A stretch of 64,000 nt of DNA, taken from Fen-1135 sp963705275. Its GTDB lineage: Bacteria > Desulfobacterota > Syntrophia > Syntrophales > UBA2185. The position numbers and the translations under genes were made by a program. Below the pieces are notes generated by a model. It was given only the letters and a program-made list of their open reading frames with translations, made no database searches and was not told the origin of the DNA. Shown piece by piece: positions 9,224 to 18,142 of the stretch. Location: contig OY970063.1 in assembly GCA_963705275.1 (NCBI GenBank), positions 1,116,001 through 1,180,000 on the forward strand, read 5' to 3'. The first letter of the stretch is position 1. Each line of letters opens with the position of its first letter.

Positions 9224-10408
9224 TCACTTATGTTGGGTGTTCTTTGCATCGAGATATTCCAGCGTCGTCTTCCAGAAGGAAAGGTCGTACTTGGTTTTTT
9301 CATACAGCCTGGCATTTATGATGGCAAGTCCGGCAAGCTCTGCCACGGCTGTCAGGAAGGCCACGTCCTCCCTGCTATACTCCCTTGTCTCTTGTGAATA
9401 GAGCCTCAGGATCCCGATGACACGCTTCCCGGCTATGATAGGAAGGGAAAGTATTGAGGCAATTCCTTCGCGGGCATTTTCATGAGGATACTCGATCCGC
9501 GGGTCCGCTGTCGCATCGAGGATCAGCACAGAAACGCCCTTCAGCGTCTCACGGATGCTCTTTTCCAAATGGACGGGGCCCTTCTTTAGATAGGTTTCAC
9601 TCAGGCCCTTCGATGCCATCATGTCAAGCTCCCGCGTTGTTTCATTGACCAGGCGCAGCGAGCATGCCTTCACGTTCATTACCGTAAGCACTTTTCCGAG
9701 CAACAGGTCTATCACGCGCCGTGAGTCCAGAGTGGATAGGATAGTTCTGGCAATATCATGAAGCGCCCGGAAATACTCGAGGCTCTTGGAAGGATCGACC
9801 TGTTCAACGGTAAAAGGTCTTAATCGTTGCTTCGGTCTCTTGCGCTCCTCCGGCAGGTCGATACCGACTTGTCTGAGAAGGGAAGAAAGTCTGACGCCCT
9901 CATCCTGGTAGATTTTTGCATTGGCGATGGCGAGTCCCCCCATCTCTGCCAGTGCCGAGACGAATTCGATCTCTTCGTCGCTGAAGTCACGCGGCTCCTC
10001 CGAATATAGTCTGAGAACGCCTATGACCTTGTCTTTCGCTATCATCGGGACTGAAAGGATCGTGTTGATGCCCTCTCTTATCTTCTCATCCCTGTACTGT
10101 ATCCTCGAATCGTTGTGGGCGTCCTTGACAAGGACAACCTTCCCCTCCATTACTTCCGGAATGCTTTCGTCCGAACTCAAGGGGCCTTTGTTAAGATACT
10201 TCTTGCTGAGCTTATGCGAGGCAGCGAGCTCCAGACGTTTGGTCTGATCGTCAATAAGCCTTAGACTTCCGGCCTTGGCCCCGAGGGCGCTGACCGTTTT
10301 CTTAACCAAAATTTTTAGAATTTCCTTAAGAGACAGAGAGGAAAAAATGGTTTGATTTACATCAAAAAAAGTCCGCAGGTATTCGGTCGTCCTCTGTTCC
10401 GCCATCAT
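9224..10408 (-). CDS. Double-GAF domain sensor-like protein
   Basis: A 394-residue cytoplasmic protein with two GAF domains at about 20-170 and 210-375. They align with each other: each carries a SLRL strand, an SIPE/SIRET helix, an NTILSVPM/SILSLPI strand and a GVLRLYSEE/GILRLYSQE strand. GAF domains bind small ligands or cofactors; no kinase, cyclase or output domain is attached, so it probably acts through a partner protein. It heads the run GAF-hypD-hypF behind a consensus promoter, suggesting a link to hydrogenase maturation control, but this is inference from position. Confidence 0.85.
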   Translation of the reverse strand: MMAEQRTTEYLRTFFDVNQTIFSSLSLKEILKILVKKTVSALGAKAGSLRLIDDQTKRLELAASHKLSKKYLNKGPLSSDESIPEVMEGKVVLVKDAHNDSRIQYRDEKIREGINTILSVPMIAKDKVIGVLRLYSEEPRDFSDEEIEFVSALAEMGGLAIANAKIYQDEGVRLSSLLRQVGIDLPEERKRPKQRLRPFTVEQVDPSKSLEYFRALHDIARTILSTLDSRRVIDLLLGKVLTVMNVKACSLRLVNETTRELDMMASKGLSETYLKKGPVHLEKSIRETLKGVSVLILDATADPRIEYPHENAREGIASILSLPIIAGKRVIGILRLYSQETREYSREDVAFLTAVAELAGLAIINARLYEKTKYDLSFWKTTLEYLDAKNTQHK

Positions 10409-10448
10409 TCACCTTCGTCTTAAGAAATATGAATTTAGTCCTGTTTAT

Positions 10449-10477
10449 AATATATGGGTAAAGGATCTGCCTGTCAA
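10449..10477 (-). promoter_or_regulatory. Consensus sigma-70 promoter for the GAF-hypD-hypF operon
   Basis: On the minus strand TTGACA (10477-10472) is followed after exactly 17 bp by TATATT (10454-10449). The leader to the ATG at 10408 is about 35 nt. Confidence 0.75.
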
Positions 10478-10533
10478 GAGAGTGACGTCCCTTCTGCCAC
10501 TACGATCAGGCATTAATCTCCTGGGCGAAAAAT

Positions 10534-11133
10534 CTAGCGCCCGCCCTTGATTTGTCTTTTTTCTTTTTTTAAGAGGAATTTAAATTTATTGCCTGACCAT
10601 TCGCCGTCATGCTTCGAACCGTCAGGGAGGGTTAAGACCCCGCCGCCGAAAAACTTGTCTTCTTTCCATTTCCCTTCATAAGTTGAACCGTCCGGGAATG
10701 TCAAAATCCCCTGCCCGTGGAACATATCATTTTCCCATTCGCAATCGTACTTCTTACCGTCCGGGAGTATTAACACCCCCCTCCCGTTTTTGCTGCCGTC
10801 TTTCCATTGTCCCGTATATTTGCTCCCATCAGGCAGGGTCAATGTCCCTATCCCGCTGATATTCCCGTCCTTCCATGTACCTTGATAACGGCTGCCATCG
10901 GCGAGTGTCAAGACTCCCTGTCCATTCGGAAGGCCCTTCTCCCAATCGCCCTCATACTTGCTTTCGTCCGGCCACTTGAAGATCCCGGTTCCGTGAAAGA
11001 CACCTCCCTTAAACAGGCCGTTATAATTGCTCCCGTCCGGATGGCCGTAAATTCCATTGCCGTCATGGGCATCATCCTTCAATGCAAAGTCAACTTGTCC
11101 GCTTTCCAGGATTTCTTTGACCAGCTTTTTCAA
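10534..11133 (-). CDS. MORN-repeat protein, seven repeats
   Basis: A 199-residue protein built almost entirely of seven 23-residue MORN repeats (pattern GxGxxxxPDGxxYxGxWKxG) from about residue 24 to 186, with a short charged N-terminal helix and a basic tail (KKEKRQIKGGR). No signal peptide is visible. MORN repeats form beta-hairpin rods used for lipid or protein contact. It lies 34 bp downstream of the large MORN gene on the same strand, so the two are probably one operon and may form one assembly. The molecular function is unknown. Confidence 0.85.
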   Translation of the reverse strand: MKKLVKEILESGQVDFALKDDAHDGNGIYGHPDGSNYNGLFKGGVFHGTGIFKWPDESKYEGDWEKGLPNGQGVLTLADGSRYQGTWKDGNISGIGTLTLPDGSKYTGQWKDGSKNGRGVLILPDGKKYDCEWENDMFHGQGILTFPDGSTYEGKWKEDKFFGGGVLTLPDGSKHDGEWSGNKFKFLLKKEKRQIKGGR

Positions 11134-11167
11134 TGCCCTGCTCCTCTGTCATACATGCGTAATCTTC

Positions 11168-14100
11168 CTATGCGATGAATTTGCCGTTCTCAAACCGACC
11201 CGCATACTTTCTGCCGCCCGGAAACGTCATGGTCCCCAAACCGTGAGGCATGCCATTTGCCAGTTCGCCTTCATATTTTCTTCCATCACTCAGGGACAGT
11301 ATACCTCGTCCATGATATTTGTTGTTCTTGAACTCGCCCGAATATCGGTCTCCGTTTGGATATGTCAAGACCCCTTTCCCATTTGACGACCCGTTCTTAA
11401 ATTCACCCACATATTTTGTACCATCTGCAAGGATCAAAGAACCGTTCCCTTCATATTTTCCCATTTTGAATTGACCTTCATATTTTTTCCCGTCCGGGGA
11501 GATATCGATTCCTTCACCGTGGAACTGATCATCCATCCATGCTCCTGTGTATTTTCGTCCACCCGCCATAGTCAATATTCCTGAGCCTTCTCTCACGTCC
11601 TTCTTCCAATAGCCTGTATAGACGGAACCATCCGCGAGGGTGAAAATGCCCTGCCCATTCCTTTCTCCCCCTTTCCACTCGCCCATATACTTCTCACCGC
11701 CAGGAAAGATCATGGTCCCCTGCCCATGAGGAAGATCATCCTTTAGTTCACCCACATAGCTTCGGCCATCAGGATATGTTATCGACCACTGTCCATGAGA
11801 GATGGCAGACTTCTTTTCGGGAGTTTCGGCTTCCTCGTCTGCTTTGTGTCTTGCCTTCGCCTCTTCTTCCTCGTCAGCTTTGGCTTTAGTTTCTGCCTCT
11901 GCCTTTTGTATGGTTGCCTCCTCCAGCTTCTTTCTAGCCTCTGTTTCTGCCTGAGCTCTCCTTTCAGCCTCTTCCCTTGCCTTTGCTTCTTCTGCCAAGC
12001 GTCTTTCTATTTCAGCTCGCGCTCTTGCTTCTGCTTCTGCTTCTGCTTTAGCTCTGGCTTCCGATTCTGCCTTCAGTCTGACCTCTGCCTCTTCCCTAGC
12101 CTTTGCCTCTTCTGCTAAGCGTGCCTCTATTTCAGCCCGCGCCGTTGCTTCTGCTTCCGCTCTCTCTTTCGCTTCTGCTTCTGCCTTAGTTCTTCTTTCA
12201 GTCTCTTCCCTTGCCCTCGCCTCCGCCGCCAGACGCGCCTCTACTTCAGCTCGTGCCTTTGCCTCTGCTTCCGCCCGTGCTTTCGCTTCTGCTTCCGCTT
12301 TCTTCCTTGCCTCTGCCTCTTCTTTCGCCCTCCTTTCAGCCTCTTCCCTTGCCTTTCCCACTTCTGCTAACCGCACTTCTACAAGGAATCGCGCCCTCGC
12401 CTCTTCTTCCGCTTTCGTTTTCGCTTCTTCTTCTGCCTTCTTCCCGGCCCCGGCTTCCTCCATGGCTCTCTTTTCAGTTTCCTCTCTCTTCCTCATCTCG
12501 GCTGCCAGCCGGTCCTCCACTTCCGCCCTTGCCTTTGCCTCTTCTTCTGCCTTCTTCTTTGCTTCCGCCTCAGCCTTCTTTGCTGCCTCTGCTTCTTCCC
12601 TGAACCGTGCTTCCGCTTCTTCCCTCGCCCGGAGCTCAGCAGCCAGCTGGGCTTCCACATGGGCCCGTGCTTTTGTCTCCGCTTCCACCTTCGCTTTCGC
12701 TTCTTCTTCCGCTTTCTTACCGGCGCCGGCTGCTTCTGCAAACCTTGCTTCGGCTTCTTCTCTTGCTTTCAACTCAGCAGCGAGACGCTCTTCTACCCGG
12801 GCCCGCGCCTTCGCCTCCGCCGCCGCCCTCGCTTTTGCTTCCCCTTCCGCCCTCTTCGCTGCCTCTGCTTCCTCTGTGAACCGCGCTTCCGCCTCTTCTC
12901 TCGCTCTCAGTTCGGCCTCCAAGCGGCTTTCTACATCAGCCCGCGTCTTTGCCTCTGCTTCCGCCCTTACCCTTGCCTCATTCGCTGCCTTCTTCCCCGC
13001 CTCGGCTATCTCTCTGAACTGCGCTTCTGCTTCTTCCCTCGCCTTCAATTCTGCAGCCAAGCGGTCTTCCAGTTCAGCCCTCGCTTTCGCCTCCGCTTCC
13101 GCCCTGGCTGTTGCTTCCTCTTCTGCCTTCCTTCCGGCCCCGGCCACCTCTGTAAACCGCGCTTCCGCTACTTCCCTCGCCCTTAGCTCGGCAGCCAATC
13201 GGGCTTCCACGTGCGCACGAGCCATTGCTTCCGCTTCTGCCCTCACTCTCGCATTCTCCGCTGCCCTCTTCCCGGCCTCGGCTTCCTCCCTTGCCAACTT
13301 TTCAGCGGCTTCTCTCGCCTTCACCTCGGCAGCCAGGCGAGCTTCTACGTGGGCTCGCGCTTTCGCCTCCTCGTACGTCCTCGCTCTCGCCTCTTCGGCC
13401 GCCTTCTTCTCTGCCTCCGCTACTCCTCTGAACTTCTCTTCGGCTTCCTCTCTCGCGCGGAGTTCCGCCGCCAGCTTTTCTTCCACGTGGGTCCGCGCCT
13501 TTGCCTCTGCCTCGGCCCTTGCCTGCGCTTCCTCAGCCGCCTTCTTTCCGGCCTCCGCTTCCTCTCTGGCTAACCTTTCGGCTGTTCCCCTCATCCTTAA
13601 CTCGGCAGCCAACCGGGCTTCCACGTGCGCACGCGCCTGTGCCTCCGCTTCCGCTCTCACTCTCGCCTCCTCGGCCGCCTTCTTCTCTGCCTCCGCTACT
13701 CCTCTGAACTTTTCCTCGGCTGCTTCTCTCGCCTTTGTCTCTTGCGCCAGCCGGGCTTCCACTTCCAGTCGTGCTCTCGCTTCCGCCTCCGCTCTTGCTA
13801 TTGCTTCCTCTGCAGCCTTTTTCCCTGCACTCGCTTCTTCTCGGAACTTTGCTTCCGCCTCTTCTCTCGCCTTTAATTCGGCTTCCAACCGTGCCTCTAC
13901 GTGGGCTCGCGCCTTAGCTTCCTTCTCAGCCCTTGCCTCTGCCTCCGCTCTTGCCCTTGCCTCCTCAGTTGCCTTCTTTCCTGCCCCGACTTCCTCTTTC
14001 AACTTCGCTTCGGCTTCTTCCCTTGCCCGGATCTCCGCCGCCAAGCGGGCTTCCACGTGAACTCGCGCCTTAGCTTCTGCGTCCGCCCTTTCCTTCGCCT

Positions 14101-14581
14101 CCGCCGCTGCCTTCCTTGCGGCCTCGGCTTCTTCTCTGAGCCCTGCTACCGCCTCCTCTCTGGCCTTTAAATCCTCTGTCAACAGGGCTTCTGCTTGAAC
14201 TCGTACCTCTGCCTCTGCTTCCGCCTCTGCCTCCGCCTTGGCTATCCCTTCCGCTTCCACTCTTGCCTGCAGCTCTATCGTCAGTCGGGCTTTCCCGTCG
14301 CTTTCGCTGCCGCCCTTCCACTTGCCTTCATATTTTGTCCTGTCGGAATATGTATATTCTCCGTTTCCATGCGGCAGTCCCTCCTGCCATTCGCCTTTAT
14401 ATCTGCTGCCATCGGACCACAAATACGTTCCTATTCCATGCGGTAATCCATCCGTCCATTCTCCCGTATATTGGCTTCCGTCCGGCCAAGTATATGTCCC
14501 CTGGCCACTATATGGATCGTCCTTCCAGACAATTTTATACTGCTCTTTTCCGGATGATCCCTTGGCTAAACGTTGCAACAT
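11168..14581 (-). CDS. Giant MORN / coiled-coil / MORN protein
   Basis: A 1137-residue protein with three parts. Residues about 25-92 are three MORN repeats. Residues about 100-925 are an Ala/Glu/Lys/Arg-rich helix made of about 17 tandem units, most exactly 46 residues long, each starting like AHVEARLAAELRAREEAE. Residues about 930-1137 are nine 23-residue MORN repeats. There is no signal peptide or membrane segment. The helix would be a rod of order 100 nm if continuous, with a MORN module at each end, suggesting a cytoplasmic spacer or scaffold. The repeats resemble TolA-like low-complexity helices, but no TolA membrane anchor or C-terminal domain is present. Function unknown. Confidence 0.85.
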   Translation of the reverse strand: MLQRLAKGSSGKEQYKIVWKDDPYSGQGTYTWPDGSQYTGEWTDGLPHGIGTYLWSDGSRYKGEWQEGLPHGNGEYTYSDRTKYEGKWKGGSESDGKARLTIELQARVEAEGIAKAEAEAEAEAEVRVQAEALLTEDLKAREEAVAGLREEAEAARKAAAEAKERADAEAKARVHVEARLAAEIRAREEAEAKLKEEVGAGKKATEEARARAEAEARAEKEAKARAHVEARLEAELKAREEAEAKFREEASAGKKAAEEAIARAEAEARARLEVEARLAQETKAREAAEEKFRGVAEAEKKAAEEARVRAEAEAQARAHVEARLAAELRMRGTAERLAREEAEAGKKAAEEAQARAEAEAKARTHVEEKLAAELRAREEAEEKFRGVAEAEKKAAEEARARTYEEAKARAHVEARLAAEVKAREAAEKLAREEAEAGKRAAENARVRAEAEAMARAHVEARLAAELRAREVAEARFTEVAGAGRKAEEEATARAEAEAKARAELEDRLAAELKAREEAEAQFREIAEAGKKAANEARVRAEAEAKTRADVESRLEAELRAREEAEARFTEEAEAAKRAEGEAKARAAAEAKARARVEERLAAELKAREEAEARFAEAAGAGKKAEEEAKAKVEAETKARAHVEAQLAAELRAREEAEARFREEAEAAKKAEAEAKKKAEEEAKARAEVEDRLAAEMRKREETEKRAMEEAGAGKKAEEEAKTKAEEEARARFLVEVRLAEVGKAREEAERRAKEEAEARKKAEAEAKARAEAEAKARAEVEARLAAEARAREETERRTKAEAEAKERAEAEATARAEIEARLAEEAKAREEAEVRLKAESEARAKAEAEAEARARAEIERRLAEEAKAREEAERRAQAETEARKKLEEATIQKAEAETKAKADEEEEAKARHKADEEAETPEKKSAISHGQWSITYPDGRSYVGELKDDLPHGQGTMIFPGGEKYMGEWKGGERNGQGIFTLADGSVYTGYWKKDVREGSGILTMAGGRKYTGAWMDDQFHGEGIDISPDGKKYEGQFKMGKYEGNGSLILADGTKYVGEFKNGSSNGKGVLTYPNGDRYSGEFKNNKYHGRGILSLSDGRKYEGELANGMPHGLGTMTFPGGRKYAGRFENGKFIA
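11950..14200. repeat. 138-bp tandem coding repeats of the MORN/coiled-coil gene
   Basis: The units encoding the 46-residue helical repeat recur every 138 bp, clearest between about 12350 and 14060. A few units at the 3' end of the coding strand are shorter (38-40 residues) and one early unit is 52. The array makes long open frames on the other strand that are not genes. Confidence 0.8.
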
Positions 14582-14991
14582 TCTTTCCCGCCTCTTATCG
14601 CTGCATCTTTATAAGAAAAGGAGTAATCCTGTAATTTCGGTAGTAAGGGAATGTCAAAAAATGAAAACTGACGACATCATCCGCATACTTCACTACTTAA
14701 TAAGATCATCCCCGACCGCTAAATATAGTAGAATTAGTCAAATGTGTCAAAAAAATAATGACTTCAGAAGTGGCGCCGAGAATTACGCTCCAGTGCCTCT
14801 CGGGTGATGTCAATAACATTTGGATCGGGGATATGAGCCATGCCATGCAAGGGTCTTCAAATGAGAGTCCAGCTAAAGACGAACAGGCTGCACAGGAGGT
14901 TCGTACTTACGCTGTGATGACGATGCCAAGAAACTTTCAAGAAGAGCGACTACAGCCGCATGTCAGGCATGCCTCTCGTCCCCATTTGTTC
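14582..14991. other. Intergenic region, no gene seen
   Basis: About 410 bases between the MORN operon and the thioredoxin gene. A short open frame begins at 14758 but has no ribosome site and no recognisable protein features. I see no RNA gene. Confidence 0.5.
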
Positions 14992-15020
14992 TTGACAGGC
15001 AGCCGCTTTCCTTCTATATT
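14992..15020 (+). promoter_or_regulatory. Consensus sigma-70 promoter of the TlpA-like gene
   Basis: TTGACA (14992-14997), a 17-bp spacer and TATATT (15015-15020). The predicted leader to the ATG at 15066 is about 40 nt. Confidence 0.75.
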
Positions 15021-15065
15021 TTTTCTTAGTATCAAAGAATAAAATCTTAGAAATAAAGGCTGATT

Positions 15066-15563
15066 ATGAAAATATCTCTTCGATGGATCTCCAGTTTCAT
15101 CTTGATTTGCAGTATTCTCACCTTCTTTCCCTTCCTGAATGTCGTACACGGACAGGATGACCGTGCCTCCGATTTTACCTTGAAAGATTTAGACGGGCGG
15201 AGTGTAAGACTGAGTGACTATAAGGGAAGGACAATAGTACTGTATTTCATGGCTACGTGGTGCCCCGAATGTCGCGGCGCTATTCCACAGCTCAAAGAGA
15301 TCTATTCCTCATATAATGCGAGAGGATTAGTTCTCCTGGTCATCGATGTCATGGAATCGAAGGACAAGGTAGCAGCCTTTTCACGGAAGCACAACCTGCC
15401 CTATCCCGTCCTCCTGGATGAAGATGGGACGGTCTACCGAAGTTATGGCGTCGGTGGTGTGCCCGTCAAGGCTTTGATCGACCGGAAAGGCCGGATAATT
15501 TGCTGGAACTGCCGCTCCTTTGATGACCTGCTGGCGAAGCAATTCGAAATGAATACGAAGTAG
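15066..15563 (+). CDS. TlpA/ResA-like exported thiol-disulfide protein
   Basis: A 165-residue protein with an N-terminal signal peptide or anchor (residues 1-29) and a TlpA/AhpC-TSA type thioredoxin fold. The active-site motif is WCPEC (about 60-64), and the cis-proline loop is GGVPVKALID. Proteins of this kind reduce periplasmic disulfides or support cytochrome c maturation. The start ATG has a weak upstream site (AAAGGCTGATT). It is convergent with a rhodanese gene; both look exported and thiol-active, so they may serve one redox or sulfur pathway. Confidence 0.85.
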   Translation: MKISLRWISSFILICSILTFFPFLNVVHGQDDRASDFTLKDLDGRSVRLSDYKGRTIVLYFMATWCPECRGAIPQLKEIYSSYNARGLVLLVIDVMESKDKVAAFSRKHNLPYPVLLDEDGTVYRSYGVGGVPVKALIDRKGRIICWNCRSFDDLLAKQFEMNTK

Positions 15564-15731
15564 CCGGCTACGTATCTCGTCTTGCAGCCTGTAACCTGCA
15601 TGCGCGTCATCCCTGACCGGTGGGGTCGTCTCCTCTGGAATCACGGCCGTAACGAGGAAATGAGAAAGGGAGGTTTGACCGTCGTCTCTCATAACCTCCG
15701 GCGGATGGAAACGCGGGGATGGGTGTTACTG

Positions 15732-16160
15732 TCACTTCGGCTCTACGGGATAGCCTGCATCCGTCCAGGCATGAAACCCGCCTTTCAGGGCGCTCACCTT
15801 CTTGAAACCCCTGTCCAGTAATAACTGTGCCGCACGGGCACTGGTAGCTTCATTGTGTCAGGTACAGTAAGTGATGATTTCCTTATCCACGGGGAGTTCC
15901 CTGTACCTTTCTTCCAGTTGAACTATCGGAATTCTCACTGCCCCCTTTATCTTGATCCTGCTGCCCTCATAATCCTTCCCTGTTCGGACATCGACAATCA
16001 CCAGGCCTCCCCCATTGTCGATCTTCGCTTTCAGTTCCTGAACAGTGATCCTGGGTATATCGTCCGCTGCAGAGCAAACAGCCGGTCCGGTCAGATGATT
16101 CAAGAAGATAATGGAGAGAAAAAGAAACAGTCCCTTACATAGCCAACGCCACGTCATCAT
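15732..16160 (-). CDS. Exported rhodanese, probable selenoprotein (in-frame TGA)
   Basis: The frame starts at ATG 16160 (AAAGGA upstream), encodes a signal peptide (about 1-31) and a rhodanese domain (VIVDVRTGKDYEGSRIKIKGA), and meets TGA at 15860-15858 directly after ITYCT. The same frame then continues with a perfect rhodanese C-terminal half (HNEATSARAAQLLLDRGF, then KGGFHAW) to a TGA at 15732: 142 residues in all. The TGA sits two residues after the conserved YC cysteine, where homologues often have a second Cys (YCxC). A small hairpin fitting a bacterial SECIS follows it. Read-through as selenocysteine is therefore the best explanation; a nonsense mutation is the alternative. Sec machinery genes are not in the window. 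Confidence 0.7.
15827..15860 (-). promoter_or_regulatory. Candidate bacterial SECIS element
   Basis: Starting at the in-frame TGA (15860-15858), the mRNA can fold GUGCC / GGCAC (15841-15837 with 15831-15827) around the 5-nt loop CGUGC. The loop is about 21 nt past the UGA and has a G among its first two bases, which matches the known bacterial SECIS pattern. An alternative, larger pairing CCAGU/ACUGG overlaps it. Confidence 0.5.
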
Positions 16161-16218
16161 AATCGTATCCTTTCCCCACGAAATGTGTCACTACTCTTAT
16201 GTCTTACAATTACTAAAA

Positions 16219-16242
16219 GGCCTTCCTTGGAGCGGGAAGGCC
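16219..16242 (-). terminator. Rho-independent terminator for the exported-protein gene
   Basis: Perfect 8-bp stem GGCCTTCC/GGAAGGCC with an 8-nt loop. Read on the minus strand it is followed by TTTTAGTAATT. It lies between the 160-aa protein gene (ends 16454) and the rhodanese start, so it probably insulates the two. Confidence 0.55.
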
Positions 16243-16423
16243 CATTCTGATGTCGCCGTAAATTACTTGAAAGATCCTTATGGAGTAAATTACAGATTAT
16301 GTCTTGCGGATTCCAGTCCAATCACTGAAACCGCATCGTTCATCATGCATTCTATGCAGAGGGAAGCGAAGAACCTCTTAGCAGCGAAGACCCGCGCTTC
16401 GCAATGGGCAAATGTTCAAAACC

Positions 16424-17003
16424 AGCTTAAAAAATTGGGTGGGTCGCTGGTTTTTACTGCATTTTAACTGTCCCGGGAAAACAGCATTCCCAGGTCGGCT
16501 GGCCATCTTCTTCATTACGAAGTTTCATGGTCCAATCGCCCTTGCTGATTTCTGTTGCTATGATGGCGGAACCAGTCTTCTTCCCCCTGACCATAACGCT
16601 GTCACCAGGCGAAAACTTAATTTTCTGATTATCAATGAACCACTTGGGACCCATGTAAACAGTATAAGCATTACCCTGATCATTCTTGAATTTCATCTGC
16701 AGAGCGTCTTTCACTCCGGGCGTCTTCTCAAGCTTTACAACCTTGCCGGATTCAACCACAATGGCCTCTCTTCCTGTAAAGCCTGAATCGACGGTAATCG
16801 ATGCGGGAAGTCCGAAACTCCACGCCCCCGTTTTTACGGTGGACCCTGCAGCCTGTGATTTCTGAGCAAACGCTACCGGCACAAACAACATACTAATTGC
16901 AACAACCACGACAATCCCTATAGCCAACTTTCGCATACCTTCCTCCTTAAGATAGATTAAAAAAATAGATTAATTGTTTGGACCCACCCTCTTTTTTTAA
17001 GCT
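16424..17003 (-). mobile_element. Inverted-repeat-bounded gene cassette, copy 1
   Basis: The gene at 16454-16936 is enclosed by imperfect inverted repeats of about 22 bp: AGCTTAAAAAATTGGGTGGG at 16424-16443 and its inverted counterpart at 16981-17003 (AGCTTAAAAAAAGAGGGTGG when read on the minus strand). A second copy with the same gene and similar ends lies at about 48428-49002. No transposase is inside. Mobility is inferred from the repeated, bounded structure. Confidence 0.55.
16454..16936 (-). CDS. Exported 160-aa protein, paralog of the one at 48488
   Basis: Residues 1-24 are a clear signal peptide ending AFA-Q. The mature part is a small beta-rich protein with conserved blocks (GREAIVVESGKVVK, NAYTVYMGPKWFI, GDSVMVRGKK, ATEISKGDWTMKLRN, PTWECC). 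The pattern of short strands around GDSVMVRGK suggests an OB-like barrel, but I do not recognise a named family. AGGAGGAAGGT precedes the ATG. It is roughly 75% identical by eye to the protein at 48488-48970, and both copies share flanking inverted repeats. Two adjacent cysteines at the C-terminus (ECC) are conserved in both. Function unknown; probably periplasmic. Confidence 0.8.
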   Translation of the reverse strand: MRKLAIGIVVVVAISMLFVPVAFAQKSQAAGSTVKTGAWSFGLPASITVDSGFTGREAIVVESGKVVKLEKTPGVKDALQMKFKNDQGNAYTVYMGPKWFIDNQKIKFSPGDSVMVRGKKTGSAIIATEISKGDWTMKLRNEEDGQPTWECCFPGTVKMQ

Positions 17004-17368
17004 TACTGATTTTACTTACCCAACGTCACCCTGTTGCAAAAATGGTTTACTTGAGGTTCATGATAAAAATGATATCATGGTGGCTATATTAATGCATAAA
17101 TGCCGCATTTCAATAGTGGTTTAATGGATGTATAGTAGTAGTCCAATACTACCATAATAAACAGGCATGGCGGGTGCCTCTGATCGGCCTGGGATGCTTT
17201 CCAATCCATGCCGGCTCGTGATTGTTGTTTGCAGCTTACTATTCTCACCAAAGTCAGAGCATCAGCCTGCCGGCAGCCGGGTTTCCAGCTCGATGCTGCA
17301 GACATTTTTCTATTGCATCTTTGTAAATTAAATTTGTATAGGATGGGGTAGGTGGGGATAGGGCTGCG
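17004..17368. other. Intergenic region upstream of ubiE with candidate promoter
   Basis: No gene is supported here. A possible promoter for ubiE is TTGCAT (17313-17318), an 18-bp spacer, and TATAGG (17337-17342), about 27 bp before the ATG. A short palindrome ATGATATCAT lies near 17069. Confidence 0.45.
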
Positions 17369-18115
17369 ATGATAAGGAAGGGCGAAAACATTGATCCTCC
17401 GGATCGGAGAAAACAGATAGATAAGAGGCCGTCAGTCATAAGGAAAAGGTTCGACAGGATAGCGCCCACCTATGACCTGCTCAACATGATTCTGTCTTTT
17501 TCCCTGGATAAAGCCTGGAGAAGGGCTGCGATAAACCTCCTGGAGATACGTGCCGGCGATGCAGTCCTCGATATAGCGACCGGTACCGGTGACATGGCCA
17601 TACCTGCCGCGCACGGCGGCGGAAACGTAATAGGCATTGACCTCTCAAGGGAGATGCTCTTACGCGCCCTTGGGAAGGCCAAGGAGCACGGCCTTCGTGC
17701 CCGGTACTCCGTGGTGCAGGGTGATGCCCTTTCTATGCCCTTCCGCAATGAGACCTTTACCTCGGCCATGGTGGCTTTCGGTATCAGGAACATGAATAAT
17801 CTGGAGGCTTTCTTTGCCGAGATACACCGGGTATTGAGCATGGGGGGCCGTTTCTCCCTGCTTGAGTTTTCCCTGCCGGAGAGTTTGCTATTCAGATGGA
17901 TATATGGGGTTTACTTGACATATGTGGTGCCAATGATCGGCGGTCTCATCTCCGGTGACTATGATACCTACCGGTACCTGAGGGACTCAGTGACGGGGTT
18001 TCCCGTACCTGGCGCATTGGAGGACATGATGAAAGGGCAAGGTTTCCGGATTGTCCGGTCGAGACCCATCTTTGGTGGGATATCCCATCTGTATCTGATA
18101 GAAAAGCAACAATGA
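17369..18115 (+). CDS. ubiE: Ubiquinone/menaquinone C-methyltransferase UbiE/MenG
   Basis: A 248-residue SAM-dependent methyltransferase of the UbiE family, the last C-methylation step of quinone synthesis. The SAM-binding motif is VLDIATGTGDMA (about 67-78). The family signatures Y D x L N x x L S (YDLLNMILS) and FGIRNM are present. In an anaerobe the substrate is most likely demethylmenaquinone. The ATG at 17369 has only a loose G-rich site upstream. It is convergent with lon, 27 bp apart, with no obvious terminator between. Confidence 0.9.
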   Translation: MIRKGENIDPPDRRKQIDKRPSVIRKRFDRIAPTYDLLNMILSFSLDKAWRRAAINLLEIRAGDAVLDIATGTGDMAIPAAHGGGNVIGIDLSREMLLRALGKAKEHGLRARYSVVQGDALSMPFRNETFTSAMVAFGIRNMNNLEAFFAEIHRVLSMGGRFSLLEFSLPESLLFRWIYGVYLTYVVPMIGGLISGDYDTYRYLRDSVTGFPVPGALEDMMKGQGFRIVRSRPIFGGISHLYLIEKQQ

Positions 18116-18142
18116 ATTGACAGAATCATCGGAAAACTGACG

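Noticed and set aside
12462..14060. Long open frame (532 codons) on the + strand rich in Ala and Ser
   Set aside because: It is the antisense of the tandem coiled-coil repeats; the biased codon pattern of the MORN gene keeps several other frames open. No ribosome site and no protein features.
14758..15042. Open frame of 94 codons on the + strand
   Set aside because: No ribosome site, no family resemblance, and it runs over the promoter of the thioredoxin gene.
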